Assembly: GCF_039566955.1 (NCBI RefSeq)
Contig: NZ_CP154796.1
Location: 1,240,001-1,304,000 of the forward strand
Source: Micromonospora sp. DSM 45708
GTDB lineage: Bacteria; Actinomycetota; Actinomycetes; Mycobacteriales; Micromonosporaceae
Direction: 5' to 3'
DNA: 64,000 nucleotides
Positions 1 to 8,400 of this stretch are shown piece after piece (within the stretch, counting starts at the first letter, position 1; each line of letters begins with the position of its first letter). Under the pieces are notes generated by a model. That model saw nothing but the letters and a program-made list of their open reading frames with translations, was not told the DNA's origin and ran no database searches. Made by a program: the position numbers and the translations under genes.

Positions 1-300
1 CACCACCACCAGGTGGGTGGCGGCGGCCAGCCGGGCGAGTTGCTCGTCGGTGGCGCCGAACGCGGCCAGCAGGTCCGGCGGAAGCTCGGGGAACTCGCTG
101 ATCGAACGCGTGTCCACGCTCATCAGCGGGCTGTCGAGCATCTGCTTGGCCAGCCCGTGCACCGGCCCGGCCAGCCGGCCGGTCAGCCCCTCCACCGCGG
201 TCTTCGGGCTCACCCGGGGCAGCCCGTCGATCGGCACCAGGTAGGTCGCGTCGAGCGACTCCGGCACCGGTACGGGCAGGAAGTCGTCCGTGATGAGCAT
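1..300 (-). CDS. Hypothetical protein, N-terminal part only
   Basis: This reading frame begins at an ATG at 300 with a good Shine-Dalgarno sequence (GAGGGAGA, 5 nt upstream). It runs leftward off the window, so only the first 100 residues are visible. The N-terminus starts MLITDDFLPVPVPESLDATY. It has no signal peptide or membrane segment and no motif I recognise. It lies 62 nt downstream of cobS in the same direction and could be the last member of a cob transcript, but nothing in the sequence links it to cobalamin. I do not assign a function. Confidence 0.7.
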   Translation of the reverse strand, partial: MLITDDFLPVPVPESLDATYLVPIDGLPRVSPKTAVEGLTGRLAGPVHGLAKQMLDSPLMSVDTRSISEFPELPPDLLAAFGATDEQLARLAAATHLVVV

Positions 301-362
301 GCCGTCTCCCTCGACCACGCCGGTGCACTCACCCGAACGCTACCCGGCCGAGCGGGTGGCGA

Positions 363-1136
363 TCAGCCGGTCAGCACCAGTCCCAGGTAGGACAGCGTGG
401 TGACGACCTCCACCAGGGCTCCGAGGACGTCGCCGGTGATGCCGCCGAAGCGGCGTACCAGGTGCCGGAGCAGCCCGGCCGCGACGGCGAGCGCGCCGAG
501 CACGGCGAGCGGACCCTGCCACGGGCGGCCCGGCACCGCGGGCGCGGCCAGCAGCGCGACGGCGAGCGCGCCGAGCGTCAGGACGCCCCACCCCACCGTG
601 CCGGCGACCAGCGCGCCCAGCCCGTCCGGCCGGGCCGCCGGCACGCCGCGCCGGCAGGCCACGCCCACCGCCAGCCGCCCGGTCGCGGTGGCCGCGACCA
701 CCGACGCGAGCGTCGCCGGGGCGTCCCGCCCGGCCAGCTCCGCCAGCACCGCGGTCTGGAGCAGGAGGACGAGCACCAGCGCGACCACCCCGAACGGGCC
801 GACGTCCGGCTGCTTCATGATCGCCAGCGCGGCCGGTCCGCGCCGGTACGAGCCGAGCGCGTCCACGGTGTCGGCCAGCCCGTCCAGGTGCAGGCCCCGG
901 GTGAGCAGCGCGCCCAACCCGACCGTCACCCCGGCGGCGACCAGCGGCGGGGCGAGCGCCGCGGCCAGCAGCAGCGCTCCGCCGAGCACCGCGCCGAGCA
1001 GCGCGCCGACCGCCGGGGCCAGCGCCATCGCGGTGCCGGCGGTGGCCCGGTCGACCCGGCCGGCGCGTACCGGCGCGGTGGTGAACGTGGTCAGCGCCAG
1101 CCGGACGCCGTCGGCGAGCCGGCGCTCAGTCGGCAC
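363..1136 (-). CDS. cobS: Adenosylcobinamide-GDP ribazoletransferase (cobalamin synthase)
   Basis: CobS joins adenosylcobinamide-GDP to alpha-ribazole (or its phosphate) in the membrane, the last step of cobalamin nucleotide-loop assembly. The 257-residue product is strongly hydrophobic with about six or seven Ala/Leu/Val-rich segments. It carries the family hallmark DGLADTVDALG near residues 85-95, whose acidic residues are thought to bind magnesium. Length matches the family. The GTG start lies inside the end of the upstream cobU-cobT gene (11-nt overlap) with no convincing Shine-Dalgarno sequence, so it is probably translated by coupling. Confidence 0.93.
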   Translation of the reverse strand: MPTERRLADGVRLALTTFTTAPVRAGRVDRATAGTAMALAPAVGALLGAVLGGALLLAAALAPPLVAAGVTVGLGALLTRGLHLDGLADTVDALGSYRRGPAALAIMKQPDVGPFGVVALVLVLLLQTAVLAELAGRDAPATLASVVAATATGRLAVGVACRRGVPAARPDGLGALVAGTVGWGVLTLGALAVALLAAPAVPGRPWQGPLAVLGALAVAAGLLRHLVRRFGGITGDVLGALVEVVTTLSYLGLVLTG

Positions 1137-3096
1137 GTCGGCCGGGCGAGACCGGCTCGTCGGACCCGATCGTGGTCGGACCCGGTCCGGCCGGCACCGG
1201 CTCGGCGAAGTCCGGCTCGTGGGCGGGCGCGTCCTCGTCGACGCCGCCCAGCGACGGGTGCGCCGGCAGCGTGGCGGCGAGCGACAGCGCCGAGCGCAGC
1301 AGCGGCAGCGCGGCCAACGCGGTCGCCCCCTCGCCCAGGTCGAGGCGCAGGTCCAGCAGCGGTGTCAGGCCGAGCACGTCGGCGGCGAGCCGCACCCCGG
1401 GCCGGCCGCCGTGGTCGGGCAGCAGGCACCAGTGCCGGGCCTGCCCGGCCAGGTCGCGGCTGACCATGCCGGCGGCGGTGCCGACCGGCCCGTCGAGCAG
1501 CACCGGGACCCGCCGGGCGGTGGCCCCGAGCAGCACGCCGGTGGCCGTCGCGATGTCGCCGCCGCCCAGCTCCGCCAGGATGTCGTGGGCCTCGCGGGGG
1601 GAGCGCCGGGTGCGGTGCAGCGCGTCCCGGACCGCCGCGCAGCGGACCATCCAGGCGTTGTCGTCGATCTCGCCCCGGTCGTTCACCACCCGACCGAGCA
1701 CCGCCGGCGGCTCCGCGCCGGCGGTGGCCGCCAGCACCGCCGCGGCGGCTGCCTCGGCGCCGGCCCCGCAGGCCGCCAGCACCAGCAGTTGCACGCCCGC
1801 GTCGGCGGCCTGCTCGGCCAACCGCCACCCGTAGCGCAGCGCCGCCTCGACCTGCTCGCCGGTGAGCGCCGGGCCGTCCTCGAACGGCGCCGAGGCGGGC
1901 GTCTCGACGACCTGGAGGCTGGCGCGGTTCTCGGCGGCCAGCCGGGCCAGCGCGCCCCGGCCGGCGCGGGCCTGTCGGGCCCGGCGGGCCGACTCGCCGG
2001 CCACCGCGCCGGCCGACGCGCCGCCTTCGTGGTCGCCGTGCAGCAGCAGCACCCGGACGGTGTCCCAGGGGCGCGGGGTCGAGGTGCCCTGGGTGGCGGC
2101 GGCGAAGCCGACCACCTGTTCCAGCACGCCGAGACCGGCGCCGGGGACGTCCAGCGTGGCGAGCCGGTCGACCGCCTGCGGGCCGGTGTAGTCGTCCGGC
2201 ATCGGCAGATCCATGCCCGGCTGGATGACCAGGCCGGTGGCGATCATCGGCAGCGCCATGGTGGGTGCCGCCCAGTCGCCCGCGCCGGTCGTGCCGGCCG
2301 GCGCGCCGGCCGGTGGCGGCGTCGCGGCCGGGGTGAGCACCTCGGGCAGCGCCACGTCGTCGACGCCCCGGCCGCCGGCCGCGTGCCGGGGCGGGGACGG
2401 GGCGGGGACGGTGGCCGGGTGGGCGCCCGTGCCGGCGGTGTGGACGCCGGCCGGGGTCGGGTGGGCGCCGGCGGCGGTGGCCGGGTCGGCGGGGGCGGCG
2501 GGGGCGGGGATGCCGGCCGGGGCGTGGGTGGCCGGCTGGTGCGACGTGGCGGGCGGCTTGAGCCAGGCGGTCTGCCCGGCCACCACGAGCGCGACCGCGT
2601 CGCAGGCGTCGGCCACCGCCCGGTTGGTGGCGCCCAACGCGTCGGTGAACGCCCGGCCCAGCGGGGTGGTGGGCACCAGGGACAGGCCCACCTCGGGGCT
2701 GACCAGCACCAGCCGGGCCTCGCTCGCCCGCACCGCGGCGGCCAGCTCGGCGACGGTGGCGGTGTCGTCGGCCGGCTGGTGGGCCGGGTCGAGCAGCACG
2801 GTGACCCAGCCGCCCAGGTCGTCCACGAGCAGCGTGTCGTTCGGGCCGGCGGCGGCGATCACCTCGGCCAGCCGGCCCGGATCCGTCGCGGTCTCCTCGG
2901 TGGTCCAGCTTCCCGGCCGCCGGGCGCGGTGCGCCGCGAGGCGGGTCGCCCACTCGGTGTCATCCGGATCCCCGGTCGGGGCGGTGGCCACGTAGCGGAC
3001 CGTGGGCGCGTCGGCGACCAGGGACTCGGCGAACTCGGACTTGCCGGAGCGGATACCGCCGAGCACCAGGAGGGTGTGCCACCCGTCAACGGACAT
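1126..3096 (-). CDS. cobU/cobT: CobU-CobT fusion: adenosylcobinamide kinase/guanylyltransferase joined to a divergent DMB phosphoribosyltransferase
   Basis: Residues 1 to about 183 are CobU, the kinase and GMP-transferase for adenosylcobinamide, with P-loop GGIRSGKSEFAE. An Ala/Pro/Gly-rich linker of roughly 100 residues follows. The rest (about 285-656) resembles CobT, which makes alpha-ribazole phosphate from nicotinate mononucleotide and dimethylbenzimidazole. The CobT catalytic glutamate region is kept (LGEGATALAALPLL), but the usual EMGIGNTT-type substrate loop reads ACGAGAE, so the CobT half is divergent and may have altered activity. The ATG is preceded by a -10-like TAAGGT ending 6 nt before it and no Shine-Dalgarno sequence, so the mRNA is probably leaderless. 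With cobS it covers most of nucleotide-loop assembly. Confidence 0.88.
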   Translation of the reverse strand: MSVDGWHTLLVLGGIRSGKSEFAESLVADAPTVRYVATAPTGDPDDTEWATRLAAHRARRPGSWTTEETATDPGRLAEVIAAAGPNDTLLVDDLGGWVTVLLDPAHQPADDTATVAELAAAVRASEARLVLVSPEVGLSLVPTTPLGRAFTDALGATNRAVADACDAVALVVAGQTAWLKPPATSHQPATHAPAGIPAPAAPADPATAAGAHPTPAGVHTAGTGAHPATVPAPSPPRHAAGGRGVDDVALPEVLTPAATPPPAGAPAGTTGAGDWAAPTMALPMIATGLVIQPGMDLPMPDDYTGPQAVDRLATLDVPGAGLGVLEQVVGFAAATQGTSTPRPWDTVRVLLLHGDHEGGASAGAVAGESARRARQARAGRGALARLAAENRASLQVVETPASAPFEDGPALTGEQVEAALRYGWRLAEQAADAGVQLLVLAACGAGAEAAAAAVLAATAGAEPPAVLGRVVNDRGEIDDNAWMVRCAAVRDALHRTRRSPREAHDILAELGGGDIATATGVLLGATARRVPVLLDGPVGTAAGMVSRDLAGQARHWCLLPDHGGRPGVRLAADVLGLTPLLDLRLDLGEGATALAALPLLRSALSLAATLPAHPSLGGVDEDAPAHEPDFAEPVPAGPGPTTIGSDEPVSPGRRAD

Positions 3097-3147
3097 GTCC
3101 GTACCTTAGTTCTCCGGCTGCCGGTCCGCCCCACCCCCTCCCAGTGC

Positions 3148-3217
3148 CGATCTTGCGGTTGCTGCCCGCGGAGCGCGGCAAATGCCCCGTTCTGCGGGGG
3201 CGACAAGCGCAAGATCG
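3148..3217. repeat. Long imperfect palindrome between divergent genes
   Basis: Perfect 10-bp arms (CGATCTTGCG at 3148-3157 and its complement at 3208-3217) enclose a partly self-complementary centre (TTG..GCCC against GGGC..CAA). It sits in the 213-bp gap between cobU-cobT and the small gene to the right, with no T-run after it. It is therefore more likely an extragenic palindrome than a terminator. I found no B12 box, so it is not an obvious cobalamin riboswitch. Confidence 0.5.
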
Positions 3218-3309
3218 CGGGAGCGGTGGGGGCTGTGGCGCGACGGGCCGACTAGGCTTGCGGGGGTTTCCGGTCCTGCGGGGCGACGGGCGGCGAGGGG
3301 AGACGCGGC

Positions 3310-3510
3310 ATGGCGTGGAGCTGGCGGTACGAGGGCGCGGACGGCGACCCGGTCGACGGGCCGGGCGAGTCGTTCCCGAGCCAGGCGGACGCCGAGTCCT
3401 GGATCGGCCAGGCCTGGCGGGAGCTCGCGACATCCGGCGTCACCTCAGTCGTGCTGGTCGAGGACGACCGGGTGGACTACCGGATGAGCCTGCAACCCCC
3501 GGCCGAATGA
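3310..3510 (+). CDS. Small conserved actinobacterial protein of unknown function
   Basis: This 66-residue acidic, soluble protein starts MAWSWRYEGADGDPV and has a good Shine-Dalgarno sequence (GGGGAG) before its ATG. The pattern WxWRYEGxDG ... F.S.ADAESWIG..WREL ... GV.SV.L.EDD resembles small proteins found beside site-2-type proteases in other actinomycetes, as far as I recall. Its stop overlaps the start of the next gene (ATGA), so the two are translationally coupled. That suggests a shared role, for example a partner or modulator of the protease. The function is unknown. Confidence 0.8.
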   Translation: MAWSWRYEGADGDPVDGPGESFPSQADAESWIGQAWRELATSGVTSVVLVEDDRVDYRMSLQPPAE

Positions 3511-4304
3511 CGGGCTACGACCGCCCGGGCGACCCGCTGATCCTCGGCGTGCCCCGGGCGGCGTTCCGGCCCAGCCCCATCTTCCTGGGCCTGGTCGCGC
3601 TCTTCGCTGCCGGCGGGGTGATGACCTGGAACCGGTACGGCAACGTCCGGTTCGACGTGTTCCTCTTCGTGGTCGCCGGCTGGCTGGTCTCGCTCTGCCT
3701 GCACGAGTACGCGCACGCCGTGGTCGCGTACCGGGCCGGCGACCGGGACATCGCCCATCGCGGTTACCTGACGCTCAACCCGCTGAAATACACCAGCCCG
3801 CTGCTGTCGATCGTGTTGCCGGTGGTCGTGCTGCTGCTCGGCGGCATCGGCCTGCCCGGCGGCGCGGTCTGGGTGGACCGGCACGCCATTCCCGGGCGGC
3901 TGCGGCACACCCTGGTCAGTCTCGCCGGGCCGGCCACCAACGTGGTGTTCACGCTGGTGCTGGTGGCGGCCGTGACGTGGGGGCCGGCGCTGGGCGGGCC
4001 GCTGGAGTTCTGGTCCGGCGTCGCGCTGCTCGCGTTCCTCCAGCTCATGGCCAGCGTGCTCAACCTGCTGCCGGTGCCGGGCCTGGACGGCGGCAACATG
4101 ATCCAGCCCTGGCTCAGCCCCGCCTACCGGCGGATGTACGACCTGTTCGCCCCGTACGGATTCATCCTGCTCTTCGCGTTGCTGTGGAGCCCGCAGATCG
4201 GCGGCGCGTTCTTCGGCGGGGTCTTCGCGGTCGGCGACGCGCTCGGCCTCCCGCCGGACCTCTACCGGCTGGGGCTCTACCTGATCCGGTTCTGGCAGGG
4301 CTGA
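3507..4304 (+). CDS. Site-2 protease family (M50) membrane metalloprotease
   Basis: This 265-residue integral membrane protein has about six hydrophobic segments. It carries the zinc-protease motif HEYAH (66-70) in a membrane helix and, near residue 193, the second conserved element NLLPVPGLDGGN that supplies the third metal ligand. Both match the compact M50 family (Rip1/SpoIVFB-like cores without a PDZ domain). Such enzymes cut transmembrane substrates, often in signalling; the substrate here cannot be told. The start is fixed by the 4-nt overlap with the preceding small gene. A perfect hairpin follows the stop and ends the unit. Confidence 0.88.
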   Translation: MTGYDRPGDPLILGVPRAAFRPSPIFLGLVALFAAGGVMTWNRYGNVRFDVFLFVVAGWLVSLCLHEYAHAVVAYRAGDRDIAHRGYLTLNPLKYTSPLLSIVLPVVVLLLGGIGLPGGAVWVDRHAIPGRLRHTLVSLAGPATNVVFTLVLVAAVTWGPALGGPLEFWSGVALLAFLQLMASVLNLLPVPGLDGGNMIQPWLSPAYRRMYDLFAPYGFILLFALLWSPQIGGAFFGGVFAVGDALGLPPDLYRLGLYLIRFWQG

Positions 4305-4308
4305 CCCG

Positions 4309-4348
4309 GCCGTCCCCGGGCCGACGGCGACGCCGGCCCGGGGACGGC
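4309..4348. terminator. Bidirectional terminator-like hairpin between convergent genes
   Basis: Arms of 14 bp (GCCGTCCCCGGGCC at 4309-4322 and its exact complement at 4335-4348) flank a 12-nt loop. The hairpin lies between the protease gene and the convergent aldo/keto reductase gene, starting 5 nt after the first stop. There is no U-run, as is common for actinobacterial terminators. Confidence 0.6.
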
Positions 4349-4353
4349 GGGCG

Positions 4354-5352
4354 TCACGGACGCCGCGCCGGGCTGTCCGTCTTCGCCGGGTTCCGCTCGG
4401 TGACCGGCTCGACGATGTCGTCGATCGCCTTGAGCAGGCCGGCGTCGAGCTTCACGCCCGCCGCCTTCACGTTGTCGTGCACCTGCTCGGGCCGGGACGC
4501 GCCGATGATCGCGGAGGACACGTTCGGGTTCTGGAGCACCCAGGCGACCGCGAGCTGCGGCATGGTCAGCCCGGCCTGCTCGGCGAGCGGCTTGAGCTGC
4601 TGCACCCGGGTGAGCACCTCGTCGGACATCCACCGGGCGATGAAGTTCGCGCCGGACTTCTCGTCGGTGGCGCGGGAACCGGCCGGCGGCGGCTGGCCGG
4701 GCAGGTACTTGCCGGAGAGCACGCCCTGCGCCATCGGCGACCAGACGATCTGGCCGATGCCCAGCTCCTCGCTGGCCGGGATCACCTCGGCCTCGATGAC
4801 CCGCCACAGCATCGAATACTGCGGCTGGCTGGAGACCAGCGGGATGCGCAGCTCACGGGCGAGCGCGTGCGCCTCGCGAAGCTGCGCCGCCGTCCACTCG
4901 GAGACGCCGATGTAGTGCGCCTTGCCGGCGTGCACGACGTCGGCGAACGCCTCCATCGTCTCCTCCAGCGGCGTGCTGACGTCGTAGCGGTGTGCCTGGT
5001 ACAGGTCGACGTGGTCGGTCTGGAGGCGGCGCAGCGAGCCGTCGATCGACTCCATGATGTGCTTGCGGGACAGGCCACGGTCGTTGCGGCCCGGCCCGGT
5101 CGGCCAGTACACCTTGGTGAAGATCTCCAGCCCCTCGCGGCGCTCGCCGGCCAGCGCGCGGCCGAGCACCGACTCGGCGCGGGTGCCGGCGTAGACGTCG
5201 GCGGTGTCGAACGTGGTGATGCCGCTGTCGAGGGCGGCCCGCACACAGGCGACCGCCGCGTCCTCCTCGACCTGCGAGCCGTGGGTGATCCAGTTGCCGT
5301 ACGAGATCTCGCTGACCATCAGGCCGGAGCGGCCCAGGTGTCGGAATTCCAT
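4354..5352 (-). CDS. Aldo/keto reductase (Kv-beta/YghZ-like)
   Basis: This NAD(P)H-dependent oxidoreductase has 332 residues, the normal length for a single TIM barrel. The catalytic tetrad is visible: Asp49 (in FDTADVY), Tyr54, Lys80 (in EIFTKVYW) and His121 (in LYQAHRYD). The C-terminal cofactor region with SAIIGASRPEQV is also present. The FDTADVYA/GLSRKHI pattern places it nearest the potassium-channel beta subunit/YghZ group. Substrate is unknown; members reduce small aldehydes such as methylglyoxal. TAGGGT ends 6 nt before the ATG and suggests a leaderless transcript. It is convergent with the protease unit. Confidence 0.9.
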   Translation of the reverse strand: MEFRHLGRSGLMVSEISYGNWITHGSQVEEDAAVACVRAALDSGITTFDTADVYAGTRAESVLGRALAGERREGLEIFTKVYWPTGPGRNDRGLSRKHIMESIDGSLRRLQTDHVDLYQAHRYDVSTPLEETMEAFADVVHAGKAHYIGVSEWTAAQLREAHALARELRIPLVSSQPQYSMLWRVIEAEVIPASEELGIGQIVWSPMAQGVLSGKYLPGQPPPAGSRATDEKSGANFIARWMSDEVLTRVQQLKPLAEQAGLTMPQLAVAWVLQNPNVSSAIIGASRPEQVHDNVKAAGVKLDAGLLKAIDDIVEPVTERNPAKTDSPARRP

Positions 5353-5403
5353 GCCTCGACCCTAGCCCCGCCCGACGGCGGGCACCCGTCGTGGCTCCCC
5401 GGG

Positions 5404-8400
5404 TCAGAGCACCGGGTTCGCGTCGGCGAGCAGCCGGTCGATCTCGGCGGCCACCGCGGCCCGGCCCGGGTGCACCGGGTCGATCAGCGGCTCACCGTGC
5501 CGGTCCAGCGCGCCCCAGCGACCCGTCTCGGTGGTGACCAGGAACGCCACCGGGTGGATCACCAGCGTCGGGTACGCGGGCGCCACCCGTACCCGGCCGT
5601 TGCGGTCCACCACCCCCCGCCGGCCGGCCAGCTCGACCACCGCCAGCCCCTCCTCGGTGAAGCCGTCCAGGTGCCGGCCGTCGGCCAGCGGCGTGCCGAG
5701 CCCGTGGTAGCGGGTCGGCACCACCACCTCACCGGCGTGGTCCACCGCCCCCCAGCCGCCGTTCTGCCGCACCGCGGCCAGGCCGTTGCGGAACGGTCGG
5801 ACCTCCTCGTAACCGGGCGGGATCTGCACGATGTTCATCCGGTCGACGGCCATCCACCGGCCCTTGCCGTCCATGCTCACCCACGACAGGCCCTCGGCGA
5901 ACGCGCCCACCGAGCGGTAGCCGTTGTTCGCCTCGATCAGCGCCGCCCCTGACGTGTCGATCAACGCCCAGCGGGACGCCTCCGGCCGGCGGACCCAGGC
6001 CAAACCCTCGTGGAACGGCTGCGCCTCGGCGTACCGGTGCCCGATCACCAGCTCACCGTCGGCGTCCGCGTACCCCCAGAGCTCCTGCTCCTCGTCGAAC
6101 GTCGCCACCGGGTACCGCGGCGTGCCGAGCACCTCCGCCCGCCCGCGCGGCGCCGGCCCGAACCCGTCGCTCGCCGCCCGCGCCGCGACCGCGTCCAGCG
6201 CGACCAGGGTCCGTGCGTTCAGCGCCGCGTCCTCGCCCCGGCGCAGGTCCAGCGCCCGCTCGAAGTGCAGGCACGCCTCGGTCAGTCGGCCCTGGTCGTA
6301 GCAGCAGCGACCGGCGTGCTCGTGCAGCAGCGCGCGCAACCGGTCCGGCAGTTCCGTCGAGTTCGCCTCGGCGAAGAGCCGGTCGGCCTCCGCGTACTCG
6401 CCCCGCCAACGCAGCACCTCGGCCAGCCGGGCGCGGGCCAGCGCGGTCCGCCGCAACTCGCCGGTGGCCTCCGCGTACGTGAGGGCCAGCCGCGCGTCGG
6501 CGACCGCGTCGTCGGCGTCACCGAGGACCCGGGACGCCACCGCACGCAGGCTGAGCAGCCGCGCCCGGCTGCGGTTGTCCAGCGCGGTGTCGAGCTTGCC
6601 GGTGAGACCGTCCCGGATCCGCCGCAGCTCCGCCGGATCGGGCGTCTCCTCGCGCAGCGTCTCCGGGTGCAGCCGCCAGTGGACGGCGGCCAGGGCCCGC
6701 TCCGGGTCCACCGGACGCGGCGGCGCCGGCTCGTCGCCCGGCAGGTCCGCCCGGACGTCGCCCGCCGGCCCCGATCCGGGGGTACGCGGGTCAGCCGACC
6801 GGCCGGCCGGGTCCGTCCGTACCGGTCCGGCGTCGGCTCGTGCCGCCGACGCGCCGACCGGCTCGGGTGCGTCCCGCTCTCCGACGGTCGTACCGGTCGT
6901 GGCGTCGGCCCGAGTGGTGCGGGGGGTGGGGATGCCGGCGGGCGTGGCGGGGGCCTCGGTGGTCGCCGCGTCGGTCCGGGCCGTGGTGGGGGCGTCGGTG
7001 TCGGTGGGCGTGGCGTGGGTGCGGGGCGCGTCGGTGGCGGCGGGGTTCGTGACGGCCGGGTTCGTGCTGTCGGTGGGGGTCGTGCCGGGGGCACGCGAGT
7101 CGGTGGAAGTGGCCTCCGCCCGGGTCGGGCCGGCGGGATCCGTGTCGGTCGCCGCGGCGCTCCGGACGTGGCCGGCCGGAGTCGGGGTGGGATCGACCGG
7201 ACCTCCTTCGGCCAGGGTGGTGCTGGCGGAATCCGCAGCGGCCGGTGGGGTGCTGGGCGAATCTTCTTCGGCCAGGGCCACGCGACGCGGCTCGTCCTCA
7301 GTGAAGACCGCGCCGGCGGACTGCTCCTCGTCCGCCACCGCGACACCGGACGCCGGTCGGAGGACGTCTCTCGGCCCACTGCCGCTCGGGCCCTGGTCGG
7401 TCGCGTTGGCGTCGGTCGGGCCGTCACCGGTCGGCTCGTCACCGGTCGGGCCGTCCACGACCGGTGCGGGGCCGGGTGCGGCGGCGTCAGCGCGCACGTC
7501 GCCCGCCACCACCTGCTCCCGGCCGTCGGTGTTCGGAGCGGTGCCCCCGGTCCCCGGGGCCGGCGCGGTCGAGACCCCTGCTGCTCCCGAGGGGACGGTC
7601 GTATCCTCGACCGCCGTGGCCTGCGGCACGGCATCCGTGCTCGCCACGGCGTCGGTCCCCGGGCCGGGCTGGACGTGGACGACCGCGTCAGCCGTGGCGC
7701 CGGACTCGGTGCGCGACGGCTCGTCGGTGTACGGCTGTGACGTGACGTCGGTGCCCGTGCGCGACGGCTCGTCGGTGCCCGTGCGCGGCGGCTCGTCGGT
7801 GTACGGCTGTGACGTGACGTCGGTGCCGGTGTGCGGCGCGTCGTCGGTCACCGGGACCGGCGCGGCGTCGACCCCGGTGAGGGCCGTCGCGTCAGGGGCG
7901 GCCGTGTGGACCGCCCGGTCGTCGGTGAACGTGCTGTGGTGCCCGGCCGGGTCTCCGGTCGTTGCCGGCCCGTCGTGACCGGCGGATGGCGCGGAGTCGG
8001 TGGTCGGGACGGTCGACGTGGGGGTTCGGGAGCCGGCGGGCGCCGTGAGCGGCGTCGGGGAGTCGGCGGGCGCCGACGCCTGGGACTCCGGCGGGCGCGC
8101 GCCGGGGTGCGCGACCCCGGTCGCCGTTGCGGCGAGCGGGCCGGCCGGCGGGTCGGCCGCGCGGTGTCCGTCCTGGTCGACGTGCTCGGCATCGTCGACG
8201 GACGTGGACGTGAACCGGGTGTGCCCGGCTCGTTCGGTGGCCCGGGGCGTGGTGCCGAGCCCGGTACCGTCCCGTCCGTCCGGGCCGGTGCCGGCCGCTC
8301 CGCCGTCGGAACGCCCGGCGGGACCGGCTGGGCCGGCGGGGTCGGTCGGATCCGGGCGGACCGCCTGGTGCACGGATGCGACCGCCGACTCGTTCACGCT

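Noticed and set aside
397..3255. Long plus-strand frame over the cobalamin genes
   Set aside because: It is opposite the recognisable cobS and cobU-cobT frames and shows only Arg/Gly/Ala composition.
3097..3309. Cobalamin riboswitch upstream of cobU-cobT
   Set aside because: No B12 box or matching core was visible in the 213 bp. The transcript appears to be leaderless, which leaves no room for a riboswitch.
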